From: CAVXHQ01 sp963789535 | Lineage (GTDB): Bacteria > Pseudomonadota > Alphaproteobacteria > Rhodobacterales > Rhodobacteraceae | NCBI GenBank assembly: GCA_963789535.1 | Contig: CAWBKU010000004.1 | Location: 620,001-684,000 of the forward strand | Direction of reading: 5' to 3' | DNA: 64,000 nucleotides | Part shown: in pieces, positions 41,042-50,403 of the stretch | Layout: each line of letters begins with the position of its first letter | How positions within the stretch are numbered: the first letter of the stretch is position 1 | Notes under the pieces: model-generated | The model's input: only the letters and a program-made list of their open reading frames with translations | Database searches by the model: none | Told to the model about the DNA's origin: nothing | Program-made: the position numbers and the translations under genes

Positions 41042-41923
41042 ATGGCCATTCTCATCGACGAAAACACCAAGCTCATCTGTCAGGGGTTCACCGGCTCTCA
41101 GGGCACGTTCCACTCCGAACAGGCCATAGCCTACGGCACCAAGATGGTCGGCGGCGTCACGCCGGGCAAGGGCGGCAGCGTTCACCTCGACCTGCCGGTG
41201 TTCGACACCTGCCACGAGGCGGTGGCGAAGACGCAGGCCAATGCGAGCGTCATCTACGTCCCGCCCCCCTTTGCCGCCGACAGCATCCTCGAGGCGATCG
41301 ACGCCGAAATCCCGCTCGTGATCTGCATCACGGAAGGGATCCCCGTCCTCGACATGATGCGGGTCAAACGGGCGCTCGAGGGCAGCAAGACGCGGCTCAT
41401 CGGCCCGAACTGTCCGGGCGTCATCACGCCCGGGGCCTGCAAGATCGGCATCATGCCCGGCCACATTCACAAGCGCGGGAGCGTGGGTGTCGTCTCGCGG
41501 TCCGGCACCTTAACCTATGAGGCTGTGAAACAGACCTCCGACAGCGGCCTCGGCCAGTCCACCGCCGTCGGCATCGGCGGCGACCCGATCAAGGGGACGG
41601 ACCATATCGACGTTCTCGCGATGTTCCTCGACGACGACGAGACCCATTCGATGATCATGATCGGCGAGATCGGCGGCTCGTCCGAGGAAGAGGCCGCCGA
41701 ATACCTCGCCGCGCAGAAGAAGAAGGGCCGCTGGAAGCCGGTTGCAGGTTTCATCGCCGGGCGCACCGCCCCGCCGGGCCGCCGCATGGGCCACGCGGGC
41801 GCCATCGTGGCGGGCGGCAAGGGCGACGCCGAGAGCAAGATCGAGGCGATGAAGAGAGCGGGCATCGTCGTGGCCGACAGCCCCGCGACGCTGGGCGAGG
41901 CCGTGTTGAAGGCGATCGGCTGA
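41042..41923 (+). CDS. sucD: Succinyl-CoA synthetase alpha subunit
   Basis: The CoA-binding, phosphohistidine-carrying subunit, 293 residues. It starts with MAILIDENTKLICQGFTGSQG, a CoA-binding Rossmann fold. The ligase-CoA domain contains IGPNCPGVITPG and the active-site histidine in RRMGHAGAIVAGG. It forms the heterodimer/tetramer with SucC. The usual sucC-sucD adjacency is interrupted here by three small secreted genes. Its stop overlaps the next gene start by one base. Confidence 0.97.
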   Translation: MAILIDENTKLICQGFTGSQGTFHSEQAIAYGTKMVGGVTPGKGGSVHLDLPVFDTCHEAVAKTQANASVIYVPPPFAADSILEAIDAEIPLVICITEGIPVLDMMRVKRALEGSKTRLIGPNCPGVITPGACKIGIMPGHIHKRGSVGVVSRSGTLTYEAVKQTSDSGLGQSTAVGIGGDPIKGTDHIDVLAMFLDDDETHSMIMIGEIGGSSEEEAAEYLAAQKKKGRWKPVAGFIAGRTAPPGRRMGHAGAIVAGGKGDAESKIEAMKRAGIVVADSPATLGEAVLKAIG

Positions 41924-42597
41924 TGCAGATCGGGCGGTCCACGCTGGCGTTCGGGATTGCGGCGGTTGCCGGGATCTCCGTGGCGACGCAGGCGACTGCC
42001 CAGCCTGAGACGGATGGAATTGCGACGCTCGTCGCCCCCTGTTTCGACGAGACGGGCATGTCCGACCCCATCGCCGCCAACTTCCTCGCCGCAGGCTGGA
42101 CCGCCGCCCTCCGTCCGGCGGAACGGCTGGCCGTCGTGCGCGCCGTCGGCGAGACGCGCTATGCCGCGCAGAGGATGGCGCCGCGTCCGACGACCACCGC
42201 AGAGGCGGCCGAAACCCTGCGGACCATGCACGCCAGCATGGAATACACTGCCCGCGCTGCCTGGGTCCTGATGTTCTTCCGCGACGACGCCTACGCCTAT
42301 GTCGAGCCTGCCTTTGCCTACGACGATCATTGGGACGGTTTGAATTGCATGGTGGTCGGCCGCGATCTCGAGGGGGTCGCCGAAGCACTGGATGCCGATC
42401 CCGCCACGATGGACAGGTTCGGCGATGCGCCGCTCGCGGTTCGGGTGGCGCCCGAAATCGTCATCGACGGTATCGATCCGGCCTCCTTCCCGGACCTGCG
42501 GGTGGCCGCCCTCGAACTCACCTTCGACGCTCCACCGAGCAAGCCGTTTCTGGCGCCGACCGGCATCTTTGTGACTTACAGGGGGATCCGACCATGA
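41923..42597 (+). CDS. Secreted protein with a cysteine pair, coupled to sucD
   Basis: A 224-residue protein whose ATG overlaps the sucD stop. The signal peptide ends near ATQATAQ. The mature region has two cysteines (VAPCFDETGM and GLNCMVVGR), separated by about 100 residues, and is otherwise helical, then beta-rich. It resembles the three secreted proteins before sucD in general design but not convincingly in sequence. Translational coupling to sucD implies co-expression. Function unknown. Confidence 0.7.
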   Translation: MQIGRSTLAFGIAAVAGISVATQATAQPETDGIATLVAPCFDETGMSDPIAANFLAAGWTAALRPAERLAVVRAVGETRYAAQRMAPRPTTTAEAAETLRTMHASMEYTARAAWVLMFFRDDAYAYVEPAFAYDDHWDGLNCMVVGRDLEGVAEALDADPATMDRFGDAPLAVRVAPEIVIDGIDPASFPDLRVAALELTFDAPPSKPFLAPTGIFVTYRGIRP

Positions 42598-42628
42598 CCC
42601 GCAGCATCGCCGCCCCGCAGGTCCGCCG

Positions 42629-43075
42629 ATGACCCGCAACCCTCTCCGGTCCGCGATCTCCGCGACCTACGGCGCCTTCGACTTCCTCACGCCCGCACCG
42701 CGTCTGCCCTTCGCCGTCACGATGGCCAAATTCACCGCCGCCTTTGCCGTCGGCTACGCCGTGCAATGGTCCGGCATCCTCGCCCCCGGCATCGCGCGCG
42801 GCAACGAGATCCTCGTGGCGCTGCTCGTCCTACTGTTCCTACCGATCCTCGCCGCCATCACCCGCCGCCTGACCGACGCGCGGATGCCGCTCATCCTGTC
42901 GGTGCTGCCGCTGCTGCTGCGCGGCCTCGCCGCCGCGCTGGCGATGTTCTTCGACGCCGATACCCTGGCCTCCTGGGTCGACTGGCTCGCCGTGGCCTCG
43001 GTCGTGGCCCTCGCCGTGGCACTGTGCATGCCCTCGCGCGCCGCGCCCGCGCCGGATGCCGCGATACCGACATGA
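42629..43075 (+). CDS. Small membrane protein
   Basis: A 148-residue integral membrane protein with four hydrophobic segments (about residues 29-50, 59-77, 88-107 and 115-135). Loops contain TRRLTDARMPL, and the tail is Pro/Ala-rich. The pattern is loosely like DUF805-type small membrane proteins. It lies between the sucD-coupled secreted protein and sucA. Function unknown. Confidence 0.7.
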   Translation: MTRNPLRSAISATYGAFDFLTPAPRLPFAVTMAKFTAAFAVGYAVQWSGILAPGIARGNEILVALLVLLFLPILAAITRRLTDARMPLILSVLPLLLRGLAAALAMFFDADTLASWVDWLAVASVVALAVALCMPSRAAPAPDAAIPT

Positions 43076-43153
43076 CCCGTTCACCATATCCATAGACTTT
43101 TGGCACAGACCTCGCCCGCAACCGCCCCGTCCCGCCGCCCCAAGGAACCCGCC

Positions 43154-46108
43154 ATGACCGACCAGTCCCCCAACGACATCTTCCACGCCTCGTCCTTCCT
43201 TCAGGGCCACAACGCGGATTACGTCGAGCAACTGCATGCGCGCTATGCCGCCGACCCCGGCGCCGTGGACGAGAGCTGGCGCGCGTTCTTCGAAAGTCTC
43301 GGCGACAGTGCGGCGGACGCGAAACAGGAGGCCGAGGGGCCGTCGTGGGCGCGCGCCGACTGGCCGCCCACACCCGACGACGATCTGACCCACGCCCTCG
43401 ACGGGCAATGGCCCGCCGATCCGAAGAAGGCGGGCGACAAGATCGCGGCAAAGGCGGCGGACAGGGGCGTCGACCTCAGCGAGGATCAGGTCCGCAAGGC
43501 GACGCTCGATTCGCTCCGCGCGCTGATGATCATCCGCGCCTACCGGATCCGCGGCCACCTGATCGCCGATCTCGACCCCCTCAAGATGCGCGACAGCAAG
43601 CTGCACCCCGAACTCGACCCCGCGTCCTACGGGTTCACCGCCGCCGACATGGACCGCCCGATCTATATCGACAACGTCCTCGGCCTCGAGGTGGCGACGA
43701 TGAACGAGATCGTGGCCCTCGTGCAGCGCACCTATTGCGGCACCTTCGCGCTGCAATACATGCACATCTCGAACCCCGACGAGGCCGGCTGGCTGAAGGA
43801 GCGGATCGAGGGCTACGGCAAGGAGATCGCGTTTTCCAAGGAGGGCCGCAAAGCGATCCTGAACAAGCTCGTCGAGGCCGAGGGCTTTGAAAAGTTCCTG
43901 CACGTCAAATACATGGGCACCAAACGCTTCGGCCTCGACGGCGGCGAGAGCCTGATCCCGGCGATGGAGCAGATCATCAAGCGCGGCGGCGCCCTCGGCG
44001 TCAAGGACATCGTCATCGGCATGCCGCACCGCGGCCGCCTGTCGGTGCTGGCCAACGTGATGCAGAAACCCTACCGGGCGATCTTCAACGAGTTTCAGGG
44101 CGGCAGTTTCAAGCCCGAGGACGTCGACGGCTCGGGCGACGTGAAATACCACCTCGGCGCCTCGTCGGACCGGGTCTTCGACGACAATTCGGTCCACCTG
44201 TCGCTGACCGCGAACCCGAGCCACCTCGAGGCGGTGAACCCCGTCGTCCTCGGCAAGGTGCGGGCCAAGCAGGACCACACCCACGACCGCGAGAGGACGA
44301 AGGCGCTGGCGATCCTGCTGCACGGCGACGCGGCCTTTGCGGGACAGGGCGTCGTTGCCGAGGGGTTCGGCCTGTCGGGCCTGATCGGGCACCGGACCGG
44401 CGGCACGATCCACATCATCGTCAACAACCAGATCGGCTTTACCACCGCGCCGTCGTTCTCGCGCTCGTCGCCCTACCCCACCGACATCGCCCTGATGGTC
44501 GAGGCGCCGATCTTTCACGTCAACGGCGACGACCCCGAGGCGGTGGTCCACGCCGCACGCGTCGCGACCGAGTTTCGCCAGAAATTCGGCAAGGACGTGG
44601 TCATCGACATCATCTGCTATCGCCGCTTCGGTCACAACGAGGGTGACGAGCCGATGTTCACCAACCCGGCGATGTACACCAAGATCAAGAAGCAGAAGAC
44701 GACGCTGACCCTCTATACCGAACGGCTCGTGCGCGACGGCCTGATCCCCGAGGGCGAGATCGAGGACATGAAGGCGCAGTTCCAGGCGCACCTGAACGAG
44801 GAGTTCGAGGCCGGCAAGGACTATCGCCCCAACAAGGCCGACTGGCTCGACGGTCGCTGGTCGCATCTCGACCGGCGCGAGGAAAAGAACTATCAGCGCG
44901 GCAAGACGGCGATCCCGAAATCGACGCTGAAAGAGATCGGGACGGCGCTTACCTCGGCGCCCGACGGCTTCAGCCTGCACAAGACGATAGGGCGCCTGCT
45001 CGACGCCAAGTCGGAAATGTTCAAATCCGGCTCCGGCTTCGACTGGGCCACGGCCGAGGCGATCGCCTTCGCTTCCCTCCTGACCGAGAACTACCACGTC
45101 CGCCTGTCCGGTCAGGACAGCTCGCGCGGCACCTTTTCGCAAAGACATTCGGCCTTTATCGACCAGCAGACGGAAGCGCGCTATTACCCGATGAACCACA
45201 CCCGCGAGGGGCAGGCGCAATACGAGGTCATCGACTCGATGCTCTCGGAATATGCGGTGCTCGGGTTCGAATATGGCTATTCGCTGGCAGAGCCGAACGC
45301 CCTGGTCCTCTGGGAGGCGCAGTTCGGCGATTTCGCCAACGGCGCGCAGATCATGTTCGACCAGTTCATCTCGTCGGGCGAGGCGAAGTGGCTGCGGATG
45401 TCGGGCCTCGTCTGCCTGCTGCCGCACGGCTACGAAGGTCAGGGGCCGGAACATTCGTCGGCCCGCCTCGAGCGGTTCCTGACGATGTGCGGCGGCGACA
45501 ACTGGATCGTCGCCAATTGTACGACGCCCGCCAACTATTTCCACATCCTGCGCCGCCAGATCCACCGCACCTTCCGCAAGCCGCTGATCCTGATGACGCC
45601 GAAGTCGCTCCTGCGCCACAAGCTCGCGGTCTCGGACGCCGAGGATTTCACCACCGGCTCGTCGTTCCACCGCGTCCTGTGGGACGATGCGCAAAAGGGC
45701 CATTCGGACACCGAGCTGAAGCCCGATGCGAAGATCAAGCGCGTGGTGATGTGTTCGGGCAAGGTCTACTTCGACCTCCTCGAGGCGCGCGATGCAGCGG
45801 GGATCGACGATGTCTATCTGTTGCGGTTCGAGCAGTTCTATCCGTTCCCCGCGCAATCGGCGGTCAAGGAACTCGAGCGGTTCAAGAACGCCGAGATGGT
45901 CTGGTGCCAGGAAGAGCCGAAGAACCAGGGCGCCTGGACCTATATCGAGCCGAACCTCGAATGGGTGCTGACCCGCATCAAGGCCAAGCACTCGCGCCCC
46001 GTCTACGCCGGTCGCGCCGCCGCCGCCTCGCCCGCTACGGGTCTCGCGTCGCAGCATAAGGCACAACAGGCCGCGTTGGTGAACGACGCGCTGAACATCA
46101 AAGGATAA
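43154..46108 (+). CDS. sucA: 2-Oxoglutarate dehydrogenase E1 component
   Basis: The thiamine-diphosphate-dependent decarboxylase of the 2-oxoglutarate dehydrogenase complex, 984 residues. It begins with the alphaproteobacterial E1 N-terminal segment (FHASSFLQGHNADYVEQLH). Later features include IGMPHRGRLSVLANV, HLGASSDR and HLSLTANPSHLEAVNPV, with the TPP-binding GDAAFAGQGVVAEG/NNQIGFTT region. The start at 43154 follows AAGGAAC; the upstream in-frame start at 43100 is not supported. It precedes sucB by five bases. Confidence 0.97.
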   Translation: MTDQSPNDIFHASSFLQGHNADYVEQLHARYAADPGAVDESWRAFFESLGDSAADAKQEAEGPSWARADWPPTPDDDLTHALDGQWPADPKKAGDKIAAKAADRGVDLSEDQVRKATLDSLRALMIIRAYRIRGHLIADLDPLKMRDSKLHPELDPASYGFTAADMDRPIYIDNVLGLEVATMNEIVALVQRTYCGTFALQYMHISNPDEAGWLKERIEGYGKEIAFSKEGRKAILNKLVEAEGFEKFLHVKYMGTKRFGLDGGESLIPAMEQIIKRGGALGVKDIVIGMPHRGRLSVLANVMQKPYRAIFNEFQGGSFKPEDVDGSGDVKYHLGASSDRVFDDNSVHLSLTANPSHLEAVNPVVLGKVRAKQDHTHDRERTKALAILLHGDAAFAGQGVVAEGFGLSGLIGHRTGGTIHIIVNNQIGFTTAPSFSRSSPYPTDIALMVEAPIFHVNGDDPEAVVHAARVATEFRQKFGKDVVIDIICYRRFGHNEGDEPMFTNPAMYTKIKKQKTTLTLYTERLVRDGLIPEGEIEDMKAQFQAHLNEEFEAGKDYRPNKADWLDGRWSHLDRREEKNYQRGKTAIPKSTLKEIGTALTSAPDGFSLHKTIGRLLDAKSEMFKSGSGFDWATAEAIAFASLLTENYHVRLSGQDSSRGTFSQRHSAFIDQQTEARYYPMNHTREGQAQYEVIDSMLSEYAVLGFEYGYSLAEPNALVLWEAQFGDFANGAQIMFDQFISSGEAKWLRMSGLVCLLPHGYEGQGPEHSSARLERFLTMCGGDNWIVANCTTPANYFHILRRQIHRTFRKPLILMTPKSLLRHKLAVSDAEDFTTGSSFHRVLWDDAQKGHSDTELKPDAKIKRVVMCSGKVYFDLLEARDAAGIDDVYLLRFEQFYPFPAQSAVKELERFKNAEMVWCQEEPKNQGAWTYIEPNLEWVLTRIKAKHSRPVYAGRAAAASPATGLASQHKAQQAALVNDALNIKG

Positions 46109-46113
46109 GAGCA

Positions 46114-47409
46114 ATGGCCACCGAAGTCCGCGTCCCGACGCTGGGAGAAAGCGTCACCGAAGCCACCGTGGCGACTTGGTTCAAGCAAAAGGGTGACAGC
46201 GTCGCCGTCGACGAGATGCTGTGCGAACTCGAGACCGACAAGGTCACGGTCGAGGTGCCCTCGCCCGTCGCAGGCACCCTGACCGAGATCGTCGCCGCCG
46301 AAGGCGAGACGGTCGGCGTCAACGCGCTGCTCGCGCAGGTCAGCGAAGGCGACGCGCCCGCCAAGAAGGAGGGCGGCGGCGACAGTGCCGGGCCGGCCGG
46401 CGACGACACCGGCAGTCCCGACGACGACGCCGACTATGGCTCGCCGAAGACGGCGGCTACGAAGGAGGCGCCGAAGGCGGTGGATGCCGGCCCCGAAGAG
46501 ATGAAGCCGCGCGACCCCGACGACGCACCCTCGGCGACCAAGATGATGGCCGAAAAGAACGTCAGCCGCGATGCCGTCACCGGCACCGGCAAGGACGGGC
46601 GGGTAATGAAGGAGGACGTCCTCAAGGCGCTGACCGAGCCGAAGGGCAAGGAAGAGCTGCGCGCCCCCGACAAGCCCTCGCCCCGCGCGCCGGTCAGTGC
46701 CGACGACGCCGACCGCGAAGAGCGGGTGAAGATGACCCGCCTGCGCCAGACCATCGCCCGCCGCCTCAAGGAGGCACAGAACTCCGCGGCGATGCTGACG
46801 ACCTACAACGAGGTCGACATGACGGCGGTCATGGATTTGCGCAACGACTACAAGGAACTGTTCCTGAAGAAGCACGGCGTGAAGCTCGGGTTCATGTCGT
46901 TCTTCACCAAGGCGTGCTGCCACGCGCTGGTCGAGGTGCCGGACGTCAACGCCGAAATCGACGGCGACCACGTCGTTTACAAGCACTATGTCCACATGGG
47001 CGTGGCCGTGGGCACGCCGACCGGCCTCGTCGTGCCGGTGCTGCGCAACGCGGACCAGATGAGCTTTTCCGAGATCGAGAAGGGCATCGGCGAACTGGGC
47101 GTCAAGGCCCGCGACGGCAAGCTGTCGATGGCCGACATGCAAGGCGGCACGTTCACGATTTCCAATGGCGGCGTCTATGGCTCGCTGATGTCCTCGCCGA
47201 TCCTTAACCCGCCGCAGTCGGGGATATTGGGGATGCACAAGATTCAGGACCGGCCCGTGGTCGTCGGCGGCGAGATCGTGATCCGGCCGATGATGTATCT
47301 GGCGCTGAGCTATGACCACCGGATCGTGGACGGCAAGGGGGCGGTGACGTTTCTGGTGCGGGTGAAGGAGGCGCTGGAGGATCCGCGCCGGTTGTTGATG
47401 GATTTGTAA
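46114..47409 (+). CDS. sucB: Dihydrolipoamide succinyltransferase (E2 of 2-oxoglutarate dehydrogenase)
   Basis: The core acyltransferase of the complex, 431 residues. The lipoyl domain (1-80) carries the lipoylated Lys in ELETDKVTVEV. A long Asp/Pro/Lys-rich linker leads to the peripheral subunit-binding domain (about 130-168, KNVSRDAVTGTGKDGRV). The catalytic domain follows, ending with the active-site SYDHRIVDGKGAV. It sits directly between sucA and a short insertion of non-TCA genes before lpd. Confidence 0.97.
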   Translation: MATEVRVPTLGESVTEATVATWFKQKGDSVAVDEMLCELETDKVTVEVPSPVAGTLTEIVAAEGETVGVNALLAQVSEGDAPAKKEGGGDSAGPAGDDTGSPDDDADYGSPKTAATKEAPKAVDAGPEEMKPRDPDDAPSATKMMAEKNVSRDAVTGTGKDGRVMKEDVLKALTEPKGKEELRAPDKPSPRAPVSADDADREERVKMTRLRQTIARRLKEAQNSAAMLTTYNEVDMTAVMDLRNDYKELFLKKHGVKLGFMSFFTKACCHALVEVPDVNAEIDGDHVVYKHYVHMGVAVGTPTGLVVPVLRNADQMSFSEIEKGIGELGVKARDGKLSMADMQGGTFTISNGGVYGSLMSSPILNPPQSGILGMHKIQDRPVVVGGEIVIRPMMYLALSYDHRIVDGKGAVTFLVRVKEALEDPRRLLMDL

Positions 47410-47411
47410 AG

Positions 47412-47891
47412 ATGAAGTTCGCGCTATTGCTCATCCTGCTCGCTGGAGGCGGTATCGGAATCTTTTTTGTCCCAACAGAATACACACCGGGCTTCATTGC
47501 AGGGGAAGCCGAACGATTCTGCCGCCTTTGCGAGGATACGTTGCGTGACCGTCTACGGTCGCCGTCGTCCTACGCGCGTTTGGATTGCCTCGATACTCAG
47601 TCCGAGTTGATCGACTTGAATGGTTACGCGGCATGGCATGACGACGATGTTTCTGATGTGACATCGGTTGCGCAACGGTTGATAGACTCGGGTGCCTATC
47701 GCAAATTCTCGACCGTTCTGACTTACGAGGCATCTAACGCCTTCGGTGCGTCAATCCAGAACCGAGCGCTTTGCCAAAGCATGGGGTCGCAAGGGCCGGT
47801 CGAAGCATCAGGTTCCTTTGGACCGCGGGTCAACGGATCTGATCGTTTTCAATGGACGAATGATAGAATCATGGAAAGCTTGGGAAACTGA
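47412..47891 (+). CDS. Hypothetical secreted/anchored protein of lower G+C content
   Basis: A 159-residue protein starting two bases after the sucB stop. The N-terminal hydrophobic segment (MKFALLLILLAGGGIGIFFV) is a signal peptide or anchor. The mature part has four cysteines (FCRLCED, LDCLD, ALCQS). The C-terminal part is Ser/Asn-rich. Third-position composition is clearly less G/C-biased than sucB and lpd, suggesting recent acquisition. No family recognised. Confidence 0.65.
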   Translation: MKFALLLILLAGGGIGIFFVPTEYTPGFIAGEAERFCRLCEDTLRDRLRSPSSYARLDCLDTQSELIDLNGYAAWHDDDVSDVTSVAQRLIDSGAYRKFSTVLTYEASNAFGASIQNRALCQSMGSQGPVEASGSFGPRVNGSDRFQWTNDRIMESLGN

Positions 47892-47893
47892 CA

Positions 47894-48133
47894 ATGCACC
47901 TCCTCCTCCACATCCCCACCCCCGACTTCGCGGTCTGGAAGACCGCCTTCGATGAGGGCGCCGAGAACCGGCGCCTCGCCGGTCTCACCGTCATGCAGAT
48001 CTGGCGTGGCGCCGACAGCACCGACGCCCACGTCCTGATGCAAGCCAACGACCGCGCCAAGGCGCAGGCGTGGGTGGACAAGACGGCGGCGCTGGGTGAG
48101 CCTGTGACGGCGCACTTCCTGCGCACCGCCTGA
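47894..48133 (+). CDS. Small ABM/dimeric alpha-beta-barrel-like protein
   Basis: A 79-residue protein with alternating strands and helices: MHLLLHIPTPDFAVWKTAFDEG, then IWRGADSTDAHVLMQANDRAKAQAWV. This pattern is that of small dimeric alpha-beta-barrel proteins (antibiotic-biosynthesis-monooxygenase/DUF-type). It lies two bases after the preceding gene and ten before a MAPEG gene. No specific substrate can be assigned. Confidence 0.65.
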   Translation: MHLLLHIPTPDFAVWKTAFDEGAENRRLAGLTVMQIWRGADSTDAHVLMQANDRAKAQAWVDKTAALGEPVTAHFLRTA

Positions 48134-48143
48134 AAGGTATCCG

Positions 48144-48533
48144 ATGACCCCCGAACTCTCCTGGCTGGCATGGTCGGTCGTGCTGCTCTTCGTCCATATC
48201 ATCGTTCAGGCCTCGTTCAGCGACCTGACCAAGGGCATCGGCTGGGCGCTCGGTCCGCGGGACGAGCGGCGGCCTGCGCCGAACGTCTACGTCGACCGGA
48301 TCGAGCGGTCGTTGTGGAATTTCCTCCAGACCTATCCCGCCTTCATCGCGCTGGCCCTCGCCCTGACGGTCAGCGGCCTCGGCACCGAAACGACCGCGCT
48401 GGGCGCCGCGATCTGGTTCTGGGCGCGCGTCGCCTATGTCCCGGCCTTCGCCTCCGGCATCCCGCTGGTCCGCTCGGTCTCGTTCATCGTCTCGCTGGTG
48501 GGCCTCGTCATGATGCTTCTGCCGCTGCTCTGA
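48144..48533 (+). CDS. MAPEG family membrane protein 1
   Basis: A 129-residue four-helix membrane protein of the MAPEG superfamily (eicosanoid/glutathione metabolism-like). The central RIERSLWNFLQTYPAFIAL segment is the family's typical RAxxNxxE-like region, with Asn after the Arg/Glu helix end. It is followed seven bases later by a second MAPEG gene. Bacterial MAPEG proteins are mostly uncharacterised; glutathione-linked detoxification is one inferred role. Confidence 0.8.
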   Translation: MTPELSWLAWSVVLLFVHIIVQASFSDLTKGIGWALGPRDERRPAPNVYVDRIERSLWNFLQTYPAFIALALALTVSGLGTETTALGAAIWFWARVAYVPAFASGIPLVRSVSFIVSLVGLVMMLLPLL

Positions 48534-48540
48534 GGACGCG

Positions 48541-48951
48541 ATGAGCACCGAACTCACCGTTCTCACCTACGCGGCGTTGCTGCAATGCGCGCAGTTCGTC
48601 GTCATGGCGGTGGCCGTCAACCTCGAGGTCGGGCCCGCCAAGACCCTGTCGCCGCGCGATCCGGCAAAGATGGGCGGCAGCCTCGCCGATCAGGTCTCGC
48701 CCCGGACCGGCCGCCTGATCCGGGCGCTGAACAATCATTTCGAAGGGCTGATCCTGTTCGCGATCGCCGTCGTCGTCCTGACGCTGGCCGACAAGTCCAC
48801 CGGCCTGTCGGGCACCCTCGCCTGGACTTACCTCGGCGCCCGCACCCTCTATGTCCCCGCCTATTACTTCGGTCTGACGCCCTGGCGCTCGCTTGTCTGG
48901 GGCATCGGTTGGGGCGCGACGGTGCTCATGCTGCTGTCGGCGCTCGTCTGA
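48541..48951 (+). CDS. MAPEG family membrane protein 2
   Basis: A 136-residue paralogue of the preceding gene. Features are RTGRLIRALNNHFEGLILFAI, the MAPEG RAxxNxxE-like motif (here RALNNHFEG), four membrane helices and the final YFGLTPWRSLVWGIGW. The tandem arrangement suggests a heteromeric pair. The gap of 63 bases before lpd contains the lpd ribosome site (GAAAGGAC). Confidence 0.82.
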   Translation: MSTELTVLTYAALLQCAQFVVMAVAVNLEVGPAKTLSPRDPAKMGGSLADQVSPRTGRLIRALNNHFEGLILFAIAVVVLTLADKSTGLSGTLAWTYLGARTLYVPAYYFGLTPWRSLVWGIGWGATVLMLLSALV

Positions 48952-49014
48952 CACCCGTGACATTCCGGGCGGCACGGCCTATCTGACCCCCGACCGCACC
49001 TGAAAGGACGCCCC

Positions 49015-50403
49015 ATGGCCAGCTTCGACCTCATCGTGATCGGCTCCGGCCCCGGCGGCTATGTCTGCGCGATCCGGGCCGCGCAACTGGGCATGACCGT
49101 CGCCTGCGTCGAGGGGCGCGAGACGCTGGGCGGCACCTGCCTGAACGTCGGCTGCATCCCGTCCAAGGCGCTGCTCCACGCCAGCCACATGCTGCACGAA
49201 GCCGAGCACAATTTCGCGAAGATGGGCCTGAAGGGCAAGGCGCCCAGCGTCGACTGGAAACAGATGATGGCCTACAAGGGCGAGACGATCGAGGCCAATA
49301 CCAAGGGGATCGAGTTCCTGTTCAAAAAGAACAAGGTAACGTGGCTCAAGGGCTGGGCGAGCATCCCCGGGGTTGGAAAAGTGAAGGTGGGCGACGAGGT
49401 CCATGAAGCGAAGAACATCGTCGTGGCCAGCGGCAGCGAGGTTGCCACGCTGCCCGGTGTCGAGATCGACGAGAAGGTCATCGTCTCCTCCACCGGCGCG
49501 CTGGAACTGGCCAAGGTGCCAAAGCGGCTGGTGGTGATCGGCGCGGGCGTCATCGGCCTCGAACTGGGGTCGGTCTATGCCCGCCTCGGGGCCGAGGTGC
49601 AAGTGATCGAATACCTCGACGCGATCACGCCGGGCATGGACGCCGAGGTGCAGAAGGCGTTCAAGCGGCTGCTGGAAAAGCAGGGCCTGAAATTTACCAT
49701 GGGCGCCGCGGTTCAGTCGGCAACGGTCAAGAACGGCAAGGCGACCGTGACCTACACGCTGAAGAAGGACGACAGCGAACAGACGATGGAGGCCGACGTC
49801 GTGCTGGTGGCGACGGGCCGCAAGCCGTTTACCGACGGCCTCGGCCTCGAGGGCCTCGGCGTGACGATGAGCAAGCGCGGCCAGATCGAGACGGACGGCG
49901 GCTATGCGACGGACGTCGCGGGCATATATGCCATCGGCGACGCCATCGCCGGGCCGATGCTGGCCCACAAGGCCGAGGACGAGGGGATGGCGGTGGCCGA
50001 GATCCTCGCCGGGCAGAAGGGTCACGTGAACTACGGCGTGATCCCGGGCGTGATCTATACCCACCCCGAGGTGGCAAACGTCGGCAAGACCGAAGAGCAA
50101 CTGAAGGAAGAGGGCCGCGCCTACAGGGTCGGCAAGTTCAGCTTCATGGGCAACGGGCGCGCCAAGGCCAATTTCGCCGCCGACGGCTTCGTGAAGATCC
50201 TCGCCGACAAGACCACCGACCGCATCCTCGGCGCCCACATCATCGGGCCGATGGCGGGCGACCTGATCCACGAGATCTGCGTGGCGATGGAATTCGGCGC
50301 CGCCGCCGAGGATCTGGCCCGCACCTGCCACGCCCACCCGACCTATTCCGAGGCGGTGCGCGAGGCCGCACTTGCCTGCGGCGACGGCGCGATCCACGCC
50401 TGA
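49015..50403 (+). CDS. lpd: Dihydrolipoamide dehydrogenase (E3)
   Basis: The FAD disulfide reductase that reoxidises lipoamide of 2-oxoglutarate dehydrogenase, 462 residues. The FAD motif is VIGSGPGGYVCAIRAAQLG. The redox-active disulfide is in GGTCLNVGCIPSKALL and the catalytic His-Glu pair in HAHPTYSEAVREA. The NAD-binding motif is LVVIGAGVIGLELGSVYARLG. Final gene of the TCA superoperon. The start follows AAAGGACGCCCC. Confidence 0.97.
   Translation: MASFDLIVIGSGPGGYVCAIRAAQLGMTVACVEGRETLGGTCLNVGCIPSKALLHASHMLHEAEHNFAKMGLKGKAPSVDWKQMMAYKGETIEANTKGIEFLFKKNKVTWLKGWASIPGVGKVKVGDEVHEAKNIVVASGSEVATLPGVEIDEKVIVSSTGALELAKVPKRLVVIGAGVIGLELGSVYARLGAEVQVIEYLDAITPGMDAEVQKAFKRLLEKQGLKFTMGAAVQSATVKNGKATVTYTLKKDDSEQTMEADVVLVATGRKPFTDGLGLEGLGVTMSKRGQIETDGGYATDVAGIYAIGDAIAGPMLAHKAEDEGMAVAEILAGQKGHVNYGVIPGVIYTHPEVANVGKTEEQLKEEGRAYRVGKFSFMGNGRAKANFAADGFVKILADKTTDRILGAHIIGPMAGDLIHEICVAMEFGAAAEDLARTCHAHPTYSEAVREAALACGDGAIHA

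Noticed and set aside
42839..46114. A very long open frame on the minus strand opposite sucA
   Set aside because: It is the antisense shadow of sucA, whose + strand product is a complete enzyme; low-complexity His/Arg/Asp content is typical of such shadows.
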